Origin: Stenotrophomonas sp. SAU14A_NAIMI4_8
GTDB taxonomy: Bacteria > Pseudomonadota > Gammaproteobacteria > Xanthomonadales > Xanthomonadaceae
Assembly: GCF_003086695.1 (NCBI RefSeq)
Contig: NZ_CP025999.1
Span: 3,610,344-3,674,343 of the forward strand
DNA length: 64,000 nucleotides
Direction of reading: 5' to 3'
Shown here: positions 1 through 10,148 of the stretch, piece by piece
Layout of the letters: each line of letters opens with the position of its first letter
Position numbering within the stretch: position 1 is the first letter of the stretch
Program-made: the position numbers and the translations under genes
Notes under the pieces: model-generated
What the model saw: only the letters and a program-made list of their open reading frames with translations
Databases searched by the model: none
What the model was told of the DNA's origin: nothing

Positions 1-1433
1 TGTGCGCTGCCGCCCTGCACGGGCATGCGGAACATGCCGAACTGCGCCCGGCGATGGACGAAGGCCAGCATGTCGCCACGCCGCGAAACGGCCGGCCACT
101 GTGCATCGTCCAGGCCGGCATCGCGCAGCGTGCGCCGTTCCACGTCCAGGTAGTACAGGCGCGCCTCGCTGTCCACGCGGCGACCGAACACAATGTGTCG
201 GCCGTCGCCCAGCCAGGCCCAGCCACGCAGCTCGGCGGCCTCGTTGGTCAGCTGTTCCGGGGTGCCGCCGTTGGCCGGCATGCGCCACAGATCGCCCAGC
301 TGCGGGTTGCGCACGAACACCAGCCAGCGCCCGTCGGGCGAATAGCGCGGTGCGTAATCGAAATCATCTTCACCGGCACCGTACTGCAGCGCGCGCCACT
401 GCCCACTGGGCAGGTCCAGCACGCGGATGCCGCGATGCGCATAGCGGCCCACCATGCTGCCGAACACCAGGCCCCGGCCATCGGGGGTCCAGTCGAAGCT
501 GAGCAGCTCGGTGCCGTCGCAGCGCGTGGCCTGGCGCAACGCGCCGCCGGTGGCGCTGGCAATCAGCACCTGGCAACTGCCATCGGCGGCGAAGCGGGCG
601 AACGCGATCTCGCGCCCGTCCGGCGACCAGCTGGGAAAACGGTCGCTGGCACCGGCCGGCGGTTGCACCAGCTGACGCGCCGGTGCGTTGCCCGAGGTCT
701 GCACGCGGATGGCGCCCCCGTTCTGGCTGTCATCGTTGGCGCCTTCGTAGGCCACCTGCGAGCCATCAGGCGACAGGGTCGGATAGGTCTCGAAACCAGC
801 GGTGGCGGTGATCAGCCGATACGGACGTTCGGGGCTGCCGATGACCCGCGTGCCGTCTTCCACCACGGCATCCAGCGGCGAGGACGGCGCAGGACGTTGC
901 GCCAGCAGCACGCTCAGCACCAACAAGGCCAGCAGCATGGCCACGCCCACTGCCAGCAGCAGTCGGCGGCGCCACAGGCGCCAACGGCGGCGGCGCGCAT
1001 CCTGTGGGTCTTCCACGGGCGCGTCGACGGCGGTCTCCAGCGGCGCACTGTCCTGCGCCTCCGGCTGCGGTTCGCTGTCGTGCAGCCACTGCACCGGCAC
1101 CAGCAATCGATAGCCGGTCTTGGCAATGGTTTCGATGTACGACTGGCCGCTGTCTTCGCCGATGGCAAAGGCCTTGCGCAACTGCGTGACCGCCTGGGTC
1201 AGCACATCGTTGGTAGGCAGCGTATCGGGCCACACTTCGGCGAACAGCTCATCGCGAGTGACCACGCGGCCGGGCTGGCGCAGCAGTACGCGCAGCACGC
1301 CCAGCGCCTTGGGCGTCAAACGGCGCGGACGACGCGCACCCGGCACGTCCACTTCGCGCGACGACACGGTCACTACGCATTCGCCCACGCGAACGCGGTC
1401 ACACTCCTGCGACTGGCTCTCGTTGCTGTTCAT
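1..1433 (-). CDS. Winged-helix transcriptional regulator with membrane anchor and TolB-like periplasmic domain (3' end outside window)
   Basis: The gene reads leftward from an ATG at 1433 and runs off the left edge, so about 477 codons are visible and the C-terminus is missing. Residues about 20-115 form an OmpR/CadC-type winged helix (motifs RRLTPKALGVL, VVTRDELFAEVWPD and a YIETIAKTGYRL hairpin). An acidic linker follows, then a basic stretch and one membrane helix at about 158-178. The rest carries repeated S-P-D-G signatures (TLSPDGSQVAYEG, SWSPDGREIAFAR, DWTPDGRGLVFG), which mark TolB/WD40-type beta-propeller blades. The layout matches CadC-like one-component regulators that bind DNA inside and sense in the periplasm. 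No receiver domain is present. The signal it senses cannot be read from the sequence. Confidence 0.85.
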   Translation of the reverse strand, partial: MNSNESQSQECDRVRVGECVVTVSSREVDVPGARRPRRLTPKALGVLRVLLRQPGRVVTRDELFAEVWPDTLPTNDVLTQAVTQLRKAFAIGEDSGQSYIETIAKTGYRLLVPVQWLHDSEPQPEAQDSAPLETAVDAPVEDPQDARRRRWRLWRRRLLLAVGVAMLLALLVLSVLLAQRPAPSSPLDAVVEDGTRVIGSPERPYRLITATAGFETYPTLSPDGSQVAYEGANDDSQNGGAIRVQTSGNAPARQLVQPPAGASDRFPSWSPDGREIAFARFAADGSCQVLIASATGGALRQATRCDGTELLSFDWTPDGRGLVFGSMVGRYAHRGIRVLDLPSGQWRALQYGAGEDDFDYAPRYSPDGRWLVFVRNPQLGDLWRMPANGGTPEQLTNEAAELRGWAWLGDGRHIVFGRRVDSEARLYYLDVERRTLRDAGLDDAQWPAVSRRGDMLAFVHRRAQFGMFRMPVQGGSA

Positions 1434-1609
1434 TGATTGCTAGACGCTTGAAACACGTTGCAGATACCACTGGGCAGCGTTGTGTTTCCGTCCCTGCAAC
1501 CTCCAAAAGCCAGATTCCGCACAAACCATCGGCGCATACCGCAAAAAAAACGAAGCGCGCGAATACTAGCCTATGCAGGTTACCTCGCCTATCGCGTGGT
1601 GGACATCAG

Positions 1610-1638
1610 GCTCTCTCTCGCCGACGCATTCAGATAAT
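1610..1638 (+). promoter_or_regulatory. Candidate sigma-70 promoter facing right
   Basis: TGGACA at 1610-1615 and GATAAT at 1633-1638 are separated by 17 nt, and each matches the sigma-70 consensus at five of six positions. No plus-strand gene follows: the next element is a terminator-like hairpin about 10 nt after the expected start site. It may drive a very short RNA or be fortuitous. Confidence 0.35.
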
Positions 1639-1649
1639 AAGCTGCACCA

Positions 1650-1676
1650 TTCGCGCCCTTCGGGGCGCGAAATTTT
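1650..1676 (+). terminator. Rho-independent terminator-like hairpin with a T-tract on the plus strand
   Basis: A perfect 9-bp GC-rich stem (1650-1658 with 1663-1671) closed by a TTCG tetraloop is followed by ATTTTTAT on the plus strand. Both flanking genes are on the minus strand, so the T-tract points the wrong way for them. Read on the minus strand it is a stable hairpin just after the stop of the 1693-2373 gene and may still end that transcript. Confidence 0.6.
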
Positions 1677-1692
1677 TATCTGGCGTTCATTT

Positions 1693-2373
1693 TCAGGCAC
1701 GCCGCAGCATGGTCAGTCCGACCAGTCGCGAAACCACCAAAGCCACGTACATCACGCCGGAAAACTGCTCCAGCATGACCAGTGCGCGTGCCTGCGGATG
1801 CAGGGGAACCACGTCACTCAGACCGACCCCGGACAGCAAGCTGAAGCTCAGATAAAGCAGCTCCATCCACGTGCGCTGCAGCCCCCCGCCGGTGCCCTGG
1901 AAACTGCCCGGATACCACTGCTGGCAGACCGCGAATGCGAACGCGAATCCCCATGCGAGTAATGTGAACGTAGCACCAACGGCGAACAGTTCGTCGCGGG
2001 TCACCTTGTGGTCCTGCAGCATGTACGCAGTGAGCGCACCGGCGGTGTAGAAGTACAGCAGGCTTTCAAGCAGCTGCGCGGTACTGCCCAGGCCGGGGTG
2101 ATCGAGCAGCGCGGCGGCAATGGAAAACACCACCGACGGAATGGCCAGCACCAACGCCAGCCAGGTGCCCAGCGGGCTGCGCTGCACCACCCACAACGCC
2201 AGCCCCAGCACCGCCATGCCGAACACCCCCAGCGCGGCGCGACCGCCGGCGGTTTCGTCCAGCGCCGGGTACAGCAGTACCGCCAGCAGCTGCGCCGCCA
2301 ACAACCAGGCGGAAGGATGGCGGCGGGCGATGGCCAGCCAGCGGGTGGTCACGGCAACAGGCATGGTCTGCAT
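1693..2373 (-). CDS. Small membrane protein of the two-pore-type ion channel family
   Basis: This 226-residue protein has about five or six hydrophobic segments. Near residue 185 it carries a pore-loop-like stretch, SLLSGVGLSDVVP, followed by a last helix in the pattern ARALVMLEQFSGVMYVALVVSRLVG. That arrangement matches the Ion_trans_2 potassium-channel module, where the usual filter is TVGYGD; here the corresponding residues are GVGLSD. The conserved aromatic and second glycine of the potassium filter are therefore missing, so selectivity is uncertain. It starts at an ATG about 100 nt beyond the thiC stop, with a large hairpin between them. It could also be a non-conducting relative of the family. 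Confidence 0.6.
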   Translation of the reverse strand: MQTMPVAVTTRWLAIARRHPSAWLLAAQLLAVLLYPALDETAGGRAALGVFGMAVLGLALWVVQRSPLGTWLALVLAIPSVVFSIAAALLDHPGLGSTAQLLESLLYFYTAGALTAYMLQDHKVTRDELFAVGATFTLLAWGFAFAFAVCQQWYPGSFQGTGGGLQRTWMELLYLSFSLLSGVGLSDVVPLHPQARALVMLEQFSGVMYVALVVSRLVGLTMLRRA

Positions 2374-2397
2374 CCCCTGGGTGATGCGGCGAGCATA

Positions 2398-2460
2398 GCC
2401 GGTGCCGGGTGAGCGCAGCGGTTGCTGTTTACCGCTGCGCTCGCCGGGCCGGGCACCGGC
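2398..2460 (-). repeat. Composite long hairpin of SMAG-like halves, probable thiC terminator
   Basis: Two nested perfect stems are visible: outer arms of 9 bp (2398-2406 with 2452-2460) and inner arms of 12 bp (2411-2422 with 2431-2442) around an 8-nt loop. The right end continues into GGCGCTAC, the reverse complement of a SMAG 5' end. It starts 10 nt after the thiC stop codon. There is no T-tract, so intrinsic termination is uncertain; it may instead protect the mRNA 3' end. Confidence 0.6.
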
Positions 2461-2469
2461 GCTACCGTG

Positions 2470-4493
<2,024 letters not shown>

Positions 4494-4520
4494 TTGCTGC
4501 GTATTAGAGCACAGGCGGGC

Positions 4521-6314
4521 TCAGTAGCCCGCCGCCTGGCCATCCTTGCGGCTTTCCGAAGCACCGAAGTACACGCCGGTTTCCGGATCACGCAGGATCG
4601 CCTGGTAGCCGCCATAGGGGCCATCGGCGAACACCACGCGGTGGCCCTTGCGCATCAGTGCGCGCACGGTTTCGTAGGGGAAGCCGGTTTCCAGGTTCAC
4701 TTCGCCGCCATCGCTCATGGCCGTAGCCTGGCCGGTCGGCTCGGTGGACCCCTCATGCTGGATGCGCGGCGCATCGCCGGCTTCCTGCAGGTTCATGCCG
4801 AAGTCCACCAGGTTCATCACGATCTGCGCATGGCCCTGCGGCTGCATCGCACCGCCCATCACGCCGAAGCTGGCGTACGGCTTGCCGTCCTTGGTGATGA
4901 AGGCCGGAATGATGGTCTGGAACGGACGCTTGCCCGGCGCGTAGCCGTTGGGGTGGTTCTTCTGCAGCACGAACATCTCGCCGCGGTCCTGCAGGATGAA
5001 GCCCAGCCCCGGCGGTGCCATGCCGCTGCCCATGCCACGGTAGTTGGACTGGATGAGCGAGACCATCATGCCGTCGCTGTCGGCCACGGTCATGTAGATC
5101 GTGTCGCCCTGCTCGAGCTGCTTCGGCGTGCCCGGCTGCACTTCCTTCAGCGCCTTGTCCATCGAGATCAGCGCGCGGCGCTGCGCGGCGTAATCCTTGG
5201 AAATGAGCTTCTGCACCGGCGCCGGCTGGAAGGCCATGTCGGCATAGAAGCGCGCGCGATCGGCGAAGGCCAGCTTCTTGGCTTCCACGAACAGGTGCAC
5301 ATGCTCGGGCGAGCCGAACGGAATCTTCGAGAAGTCGTAACCTTCCAGCACGTTGAGGATCTGCAGCGCGGCAATGCCCTGGCTGTTGGGCGGCAGTTCC
5401 CACACGTCATAGCCGCGGTAGTTGCTGCTGACCGGCTCCACCCATTCACCGTGGTGGTCGGCCATGTCCTGGTAACTGAGATAACCGCCGTTGGCCTTGA
5501 AGTAATCACCGATGGTGCGTGCTACGTCGCCCTTGTAGAACGCATCGCGGCCACCGTCGGCGATTTTCTGCAGGGTATCGGCCAGGTTCGGGTTCTTCCA
5601 CATCTGGCCCTTGCGCGGGGCGTGGCCGTCGATGGTGAACTGTTCGGTGAAGCCGGGGTACTTGGACAGGCGCGGCACCGAACGATCCCAGTAGTAGGCA
5701 ATCACTTCCGCCACCGGGTGGCCTTCGCGCGCGTAGCGGATGGCCGGGGCCAGGTTGTCGGCCATCGGCTTGCGGCCGAAGCGGTCATGCAGGGCGAACC
5801 AGCCATCGACCGCGCCGGGCACCGATACCGGCAGTGGACCGGTGGCGGGGATCTCCTTCAGGCCACGGCGCTGGAATTCAGCCAGGGTGAGTGACTTCGG
5901 CGAACGCCCCGAGCCGTTGTAGCCGTACAGCTTCTTCGTCTTCGGGTCCCAGACGATGGCGAACAGGTCGCCGCCGATGCCGTTGCCGGTCGGCTCCATC
6001 AGCCCCAGGGCGGCGTTGGCGGCAATGGCGGCATCGACGGCCGAACCGCCGGCCTTCATCACGTCCAGCGCGATCTGGGTGGCCAGCGGCTGCGAGGTGG
6101 CGGCCATCGCGTGCGGGGCAATGACTTCCGAACGGGTGGCAAAGGTCTGGCCAGTGATGCGGTCGGCGGCACTGGACACGGCGGGGACCGCGGCCAGCAC
6201 GGCAGCGGCAAGCAGGGAACGGGCAAGGCGTCGGGACACAGTTGGGGTCCGATGGAAGGGTGGTGCCCTGATCTTCGCCGCTTCGGGCGGCAGCCGGAAT
6301 CGGGCAGAGGTCAT
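4521..6314 (-). CDS. ggt: Gamma-glutamyltransferase (gamma-glutamyltranspeptidase), secreted
   Basis: GGT cleaves the gamma-glutamyl bond of glutathione and related compounds in the periplasm. From the ATG at 6314 the product is 597 residues. A hydrophobic signal segment, RSLLAAAVLAAVPAVSSAAD, occurs at about residues 32-51. The proenzyme is expected to self-cleave before the nucleophile threonine, seen at about residue 405 in EQGDTIYMTVAD. Family motifs GGSAVDAAIAANAALGLMEP, GNGIGGDLFAIVW and GVMGGAMQPQGHAQ are present. The start is uncertain: a GTG at 6239 (VSRRLARSLL) would give a more usual signal peptide and avoid an unusually basic 25-residue lead. The stop lies only about 28 nt before the thiC riboswitch, with no clear terminator, so readthrough into thiC is possible. 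Confidence 0.92.
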   Translation of the reverse strand: MTSARFRLPPEAAKIRAPPFHRTPTVSRRLARSLLAAAVLAAVPAVSSAADRITGQTFATRSEVIAPHAMAATSQPLATQIALDVMKAGGSAVDAAIAANAALGLMEPTGNGIGGDLFAIVWDPKTKKLYGYNGSGRSPKSLTLAEFQRRGLKEIPATGPLPVSVPGAVDGWFALHDRFGRKPMADNLAPAIRYAREGHPVAEVIAYYWDRSVPRLSKYPGFTEQFTIDGHAPRKGQMWKNPNLADTLQKIADGGRDAFYKGDVARTIGDYFKANGGYLSYQDMADHHGEWVEPVSSNYRGYDVWELPPNSQGIAALQILNVLEGYDFSKIPFGSPEHVHLFVEAKKLAFADRARFYADMAFQPAPVQKLISKDYAAQRRALISMDKALKEVQPGTPKQLEQGDTIYMTVADSDGMMVSLIQSNYRGMGSGMAPPGLGFILQDRGEMFVLQKNHPNGYAPGKRPFQTIIPAFITKDGKPYASFGVMGGAMQPQGHAQIVMNLVDFGMNLQEAGDAPRIQHEGSTEPTGQATAMSDGGEVNLETGFPYETVRALMRKGHRVVFADGPYGGYQAILRDPETGVYFGASESRKDGQAAGY

Positions 6315-6334
6315 GGGCGGCGGTGCCGTGGTGT

Positions 6335-6571
6335 GTGCGGAGCTTGGTCCGCACGGCCAACGGCTTCGGTAGGTGCGGACCTTGGTCCGCACGGCTACGG
6401 GCTTCGGAGATTCCAATGCGGACCAAGGTCCGCACCTACCAGGGCAGGATGCCTGCACCGCTGCTGGCTTCGGGGAGTTCCGTGCGGACCAAGGTCCGCA
6501 CCTACCAGAGCGGGATGCCTGCACGGCCGCCGGCTTCGGGGAATCCAGTGCGGACCAAGGTCCGCACCTAC
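6335..6571. repeat. Cluster of five SMAG/REP palindromes
   Basis: Five copies of a GTAGGTGCGGACC-TT-GGTCCGCAC-type palindrome are visible: 6335-6354 (degenerate), 6369-6392 in plus orientation, then 6417-6439, 6482-6505 and 6548-6571 in minus orientation. Short partly repeated spacers (GGGATGCCTGCAC, GGCTTCGGGGA) separate them. The GTAG end marks them as the Stenotrophomonas SMAG family of REP elements. They fill the space between ggt and the ilv leader. Confidence 0.85.
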
Positions 6572-6720
6572 CAAGGCGAAATCACCCGCGAATCCGCGCA
6601 AAAAACCCGCTGAAAAGAGTGAATTGCGGTTCACCGAAACACTTTCAGCGGCAACCATCCTTGTGCCGCAAGCCTTTTCGCCAGATACAGGCGAAACCGA
6701 TGGAAAAGCGTTTGCCAGGG

Positions 6721-6749
6721 TTGACACCGCCGAAATGGCTATGTTTCTC
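6721..6749 (+). promoter_or_regulatory. Candidate promoter of the ilv-leu operon
   Basis: A perfect TTGACA lies at 6721-6726, 31 nt before the leader-peptide start. The -10 is unclear: TATGTT at 6740 is too close (13-nt spacer), and TTTCTC at 6744 has a 17-nt spacer but a poor match. The stretch 6572-6720 shows no gene. Confidence 0.35.
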
Positions 6750-6757
6750 TCGATCCC

Positions 6758-6886
6758 ATGCTGCAACGCCACCCGCCCCTGCGAACCGCTACTGAAGCCG
6801 CCGATTCCGGCGCCGCATCGCTGCGTTCGCTTCTCGTGCTCGTACTTATTAGCCAGCCCACAGGTGCGGGACGAGCCAGCGTGTAA
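6758..6886 (+). CDS. ilv operon leader peptide (attenuation control)
   Basis: This 42-codon ORF encodes a peptide beginning MLQRHPPLRT whose second half holds the run SLLVLVLIS, seven branched-chain residues in a row, before ending in GRASV. Such runs are the hallmark of leader peptides whose translation senses charged Leu, Val and Ile tRNAs. Directly after it come a terminator hairpin and a competing antiterminator segment, and then ilvC. There is no clear ribosome binding site before the ATG, so the exact start is uncertain, but the regulatory codons at about 6830-6853 are in this frame whichever start is used. Confidence 0.8.
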   Translation: MLQRHPPLRTATEAADSGAASLRSLLVLVLISQPTGAGRASV

Positions 6887-6946
6887 GCAGACAACACACA
6901 CCGGAACTCGATCAGAAACCCGCACCCACCCAGGTGCGGGTTTTTT
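6861..6946 (+). terminator. ilv attenuator: antiterminator/terminator switch
   Basis: The terminator stem pairs 6917-6926 (AACCCGCACC) with 6933-6942 (GGTGCGGGTT) and runs into six T residues at 6941-6946. The sequence CAGGTGCGGG occurs twice, at 6861-6870 inside the leader-peptide gene and at 6931-6940 as the 3' terminator arm. The first copy can therefore pair with the same CCCGCACC and form an antiterminator. Ribosome stalling at the Leu/Val/Ile codons just upstream would leave this copy free and allow readthrough into ilvC. The remaining 216 nt before ilvC show no further gene. Confidence 0.88.
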
Positions 6947-7162
6947 CATTTCAGGACCTGGTTTCACACGCAACCACTCAGCCATCCAGCCACGACCATG
7001 CATACCGCCTCCCGCAAAACCCGGACCTGCACCACCACGCCCTGCCGTGGTGGCTGTGGCCGTGCGATGCGCGGCGCCTCCTCCCCCGTTTTCCCCTGAC
7101 CGGCCGGTACGTCGCTTCGACTGCCGGCCGTCTTTTTTCTTCCCAGCCAAGGAACCTCCCCC

Positions 7163-8137
7163 ATGAGCACCAACTCCCTGCCCCAGACCAAGATCGCCGT
7201 CATCGGTTACGGCAGCCAGGGCCGCGCCCACGCGCTGAACCTGCGTGAATCCGGCTTCGACGTGGTGGTAGGCCTGCGCCCGGGTGGCCCCACCGAAGCC
7301 AAGGCCCAGGCCGATGGCTTCACCGTGGTGGCCCCGGCTGACGCGGTGAAGGATGCCGACCTGGTGGCCGTGCTGACCCCGGACATGGTGCAGAAGAAGC
7401 TCTACAACGAGGTGCTGGCGCCGAACATGAAACAGGGCGCCTGCCTGTTGTTCGCCCACGGCCTGAACGTGCACTACGGCATGATCGAACCGCGCGCCGA
7501 CCTGGACGTGGTGCTGGTCGCGCCGAAGGGCCCGGGCGCGCTGGTACGCCGCGAATACGAGATCGGCCGCGGCGTGCCGTGCATCTGGGCGGTCTACCAG
7601 GACACCAGCGGCCAGGCCGCGCAGCACGCGCAGGCTTATGCAGCCGGCCTGGGCGGCGCGCGCGCCAACCTGATCCAGACCACCTTCAAGGAAGAAACCG
7701 AAACCGATCTGTTCGGCGAACAGGCGGTGCTGTGCGGCGGTGCCTCGGCGCTGGTGCAGGCCGGCTTTGAAACCCTGGTGGAAGCCGGCTACCAGCCGGA
7801 AATCGCCTACTACGAAGTGCTGCACGAATTGAAGCTGATCGTGGATCTGTTCTACGAAGGCGGCATCTCGCGCATGCTGGAATTCATCTCCGAAACCGCG
7901 CAGTACGGTGACTACGTGAGCGGCCCGCGGGTGATCGACGCCGGCACCAAGGAGCGCATGAAGGAAGTCCTGAAGGACATCCAGGACGGCACCTTCACCA
8001 AGAACTGGGTGGCCGAGTACGAAGCGGGCCTGCCGAACTACAACAAATTCAAGCAGGCCGACCTGGAGCACCCGATCGAGAAGGTAGGCAAGGAACTGCG
8101 CGCCAAGATGGTCTGGTTGCAAGGACAGGCCGCGTAA
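7163..8137 (+). CDS. ilvC: Ketol-acid reductoisomerase
   Basis: IlvC rearranges and reduces acetolactate or acetohydroxybutyrate with NAD(P)H and Mg2+, the second common step of valine and isoleucine synthesis. At 324 residues it is a class I (short) enzyme. The Rossmann motif [17 protein letters not shown] lies at about residues 16-32. Metal-binding and catalytic residues fall in [17 protein letters not shown] and [13 protein letters not shown]. The cofactor loop reads [11 protein letters not shown], where many class I enzymes have serines contacting the NADPH phosphate. It starts at an ATG with AAGGAACC upstream and is the first structural gene after the attenuator. Confidence 0.97.
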   Translation: MSTNSLPQTKIAVIGYGSQGRAHALNLRESGFDVVVGLRPGGPTEAKAQADGFTVVAPADAVKDADLVAVLTPDMVQKKLYNEVLAPNMKQGACLLFAHGLNVHYGMIEPRADLDVVLVAPKGPGALVRREYEIGRGVPCIWAVYQDTSGQAAQHAQAYAAGLGGARANLIQTTFKEETETDLFGEQAVLCGGASALVQAGFETLVEAGYQPEIAYYEVLHELKLIVDLFYEGGISRMLEFISETAQYGDYVSGPRVIDAGTKERMKEVLKDIQDGTFTKNWVAEYEAGLPNYNKFKQADLEHPIEKVGKELRAKMVWLQGQAA

Positions 8138-8176
8138 CCACGCGGCCCTCCCCCACCCGCTTTGCAAGGTTCCCCC

Positions 8177-9913
8177 ATGAACTCTTCCACACACCGCAGC
8201 GCGCCGCCCAACGGCGCGCGCTGGCTGACCCAGGCGCTGGAGGCCGAGGGTGTCCGTACGCTGTTCGGTTACCCGGGCGGCACCATCATGCCGTTCTACG
8301 ACGCGCTGGTGGATTCGGCGCTGAAGCACATCCTGGTGCGCCATGAGCAGGGCGCAGCGCTGGCAGCCAACGGCTTTGCCCGCGCCAGCGGCCAGGTTGG
8401 CGTCTGCGTGGCCACTTCCGGCCCGGGCGCGTCGAACCTGGTGACCGGCATCGCCGATGCGATGCTGGATTCGGTGCCCATGGTCTGCATCACCGGCCAG
8501 GTCGGCACGCCACTGCTGGGCACCGATGCCTTCCAGGAACTGGATGTGTTTGGCCTAACGATGCCCATCGTCAAGCACAGCTGGCTGGTGCGCAGCGTCG
8601 ATGACCTGCCGCGCGTGGTGGCCGATGCCTTCCGCATCGCCCGCGAAGGCCGCCCCGGCCCGGTACTGATCGACCTGCCCAAGGACGTGCAGCTGGCCGA
8701 TGCCAGCCACCTGCCGGCCCATGTGCCGGCCAGCGTTGAACCGCCGGCGGCCGCCGCCGATGCGGCCATTGCTGAAGCCATTGCCGCGCTGGCCGCGGCG
8801 GAAAAGCCGGTGGTCTACGCCGGCGGTGGCATTGCCCTGGGCGAGGCCGTGCAGGACCTGCGCGACTTCGTCGAGGCCAGCGCCATCCCCACCGTGATGA
8901 CCCTGCGTGGCCTGGGCGCGCTGCCGCCGCAGCACCCGCAGTCGCTGGGCATGCTGGGCATGCACGGCACCCGTGCGGCGAACATGGCCGTGCAGGAGAG
9001 CGATCTGCTGCTGGTCCTGGGTGCACGCTTCGATGACCGTGCCACCGGCAAGCTGGCCGAGTTCGCCCCGTTCGCCCGCGTGGTCCACATCGACGCCGAC
9101 GCGTACGAAATCTCCAAGCTGCGCAGCGCCGATGTCGCCGTGCCCGGCAACGTGGGCCATGCGATCCGCGCCCTGCGTGCGGCCTTCCCCTCCCCCAAGG
9201 CCCACCAGGACGCATGGCGCAAGCGCTGTGCACAGCACCGCGATCGCTTCGCCGCCCGCTACGACGCGCCGGGCCAGCACATCTACGCCCCGGCGCTGCT
9301 GAAGCGGCTGAGCGAACTGGCCCCGTCCGATGCGGTGATCGCCTGCGATGTTGGCCAGCACCAGATGTGGGTTGCCCAGCACTGCCGCTTCAACCACCCG
9401 CGCAACCACCTGACCAGTGGCGCACTGGGCACCATGGGCTTCGGCCTGCCGGCAGCGATGGGGGCGCAGTTCGCCTGCCCCGACCGCACCGTAGTGCTGG
9501 TGTCCGGCGATGGCAGCTTCATGATGAACGTGCAGGAACTGGCCACCATCGCCCGTTGCCGCCTGCCGGTGAAGATCGTGCTGCTGGACAACAGTTCGCT
9601 GGGCATGGTGCGGCAGTGGCAGGAACTGTTCTTCGCCGAGCGCTACAGCGAGATCGACCTGTCCGACAACCCGGACTTCGTGGCCCTGGCCAAGGTGTTC
9701 GGCATTGCCGCCACCCGCATCGACACCCGCGACGACGTGGAAGGTGGCCTGGCCGCGCTGCTGGCCGAGCCGGGCCCGGCCCTGCTGCACGTGGCCATCG
9801 ACGCCCGCGCCAACGTGTGGCCGCTGGTGCCGCCCAACACCGCCAACAGCACCATGCTGGAAAGCAATCCCGCCCACGCCCGCCAGGAGACCCCCAATGC
9901 AATACCGGCTTGA
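8177..9913 (+). CDS. ilvG: Acetolactate synthase, large catalytic subunit (IlvG type)
   Basis: This thiamine-diphosphate and FAD enzyme condenses pyruvate with pyruvate or 2-oxobutyrate, the first common step of branched-chain synthesis. The 578-residue chain shows the N-terminal TPP-domain sequence FGYPGGTIMPFYDAL with the conserved glutamate in VRHEQGAALAA, the central FAD/DHS-like domain, and the C-terminal TPP/Mg2+ motif beginning SGDGSFMMNVQEL and ending at LLDNSSLGM. I chose the ATG at 8177, which has AAGGT 6-7 nt upstream. Its end overlaps the ilvM start by 17 nt, which fits translational coupling of the two subunits. Confidence 0.96.
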   Translation: MNSSTHRSAPPNGARWLTQALEAEGVRTLFGYPGGTIMPFYDALVDSALKHILVRHEQGAALAANGFARASGQVGVCVATSGPGASNLVTGIADAMLDSVPMVCITGQVGTPLLGTDAFQELDVFGLTMPIVKHSWLVRSVDDLPRVVADAFRIAREGRPGPVLIDLPKDVQLADASHLPAHVPASVEPPAAAADAAIAEAIAALAAAEKPVVYAGGGIALGEAVQDLRDFVEASAIPTVMTLRGLGALPPQHPQSLGMLGMHGTRAANMAVQESDLLLVLGARFDDRATGKLAEFAPFARVVHIDADAYEISKLRSADVAVPGNVGHAIRALRAAFPSPKAHQDAWRKRCAQHRDRFAARYDAPGQHIYAPALLKRLSELAPSDAVIACDVGQHQMWVAQHCRFNHPRNHLTSGALGTMGFGLPAAMGAQFACPDRTVVLVSGDGSFMMNVQELATIARCRLPVKIVLLDNSSLGMVRQWQELFFAERYSEIDLSDNPDFVALAKVFGIAATRIDTRDDVEGGLAALLAEPGPALLHVAIDARANVWPLVPPNTANSTMLESNPAHARQETPNAIPA

Positions 9914-10148
9914 CCTGGTGCTGCACCCGGCCGAGGGCGCGCTGCTGCGCGTGATCGGCATGGCCGAACGCCGCGGCTTCGCGCCGCGCGCGATCAGCGG
10001 CGCGCCGGTGGACAGCGACGAAGGCCGCTGGCACCTGCAGCTGGTGGTGGACGGGCAGCGCCCGGCCGAAACGCTGTGCCGGCAGATCGAAAAGATCTAC
10101 GACTGCGTATCGGTGCAGATCACCGCACTGGAAGGAGCCGCATCATGA
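9897..10148 (+). CDS. ilvM: Acetolactate synthase small regulatory subunit (IlvM-like ACT protein)
   Basis: This 83-residue protein begins MQYRLDLVLHPAEGALLRVIG and has the beta-alpha-beta pattern of a single ACT domain, ending in LCRQIEKIYDCVSVQ. Its size and place directly after the large subunit match IlvM, the short regulatory subunit of the IlvGM isozyme. Start selection is supported by CAGGAGA 8 nt upstream of the ATG inside the ilvG end. The stop overlaps the next small ORF as ATGA. Confidence 0.88.
   Translation: MQYRLDLVLHPAEGALLRVIGMAERRGFAPRAISGAPVDSDEGRWHLQLVVDGQRPAETLCRQIEKIYDCVSVQITALEGAAS

Noticed and set aside
6721..6745. TTGACA with TATGTT as a confident ilv promoter
   Set aside because: The spacer is only 13 nt; kept only as a low-confidence regulatory feature.
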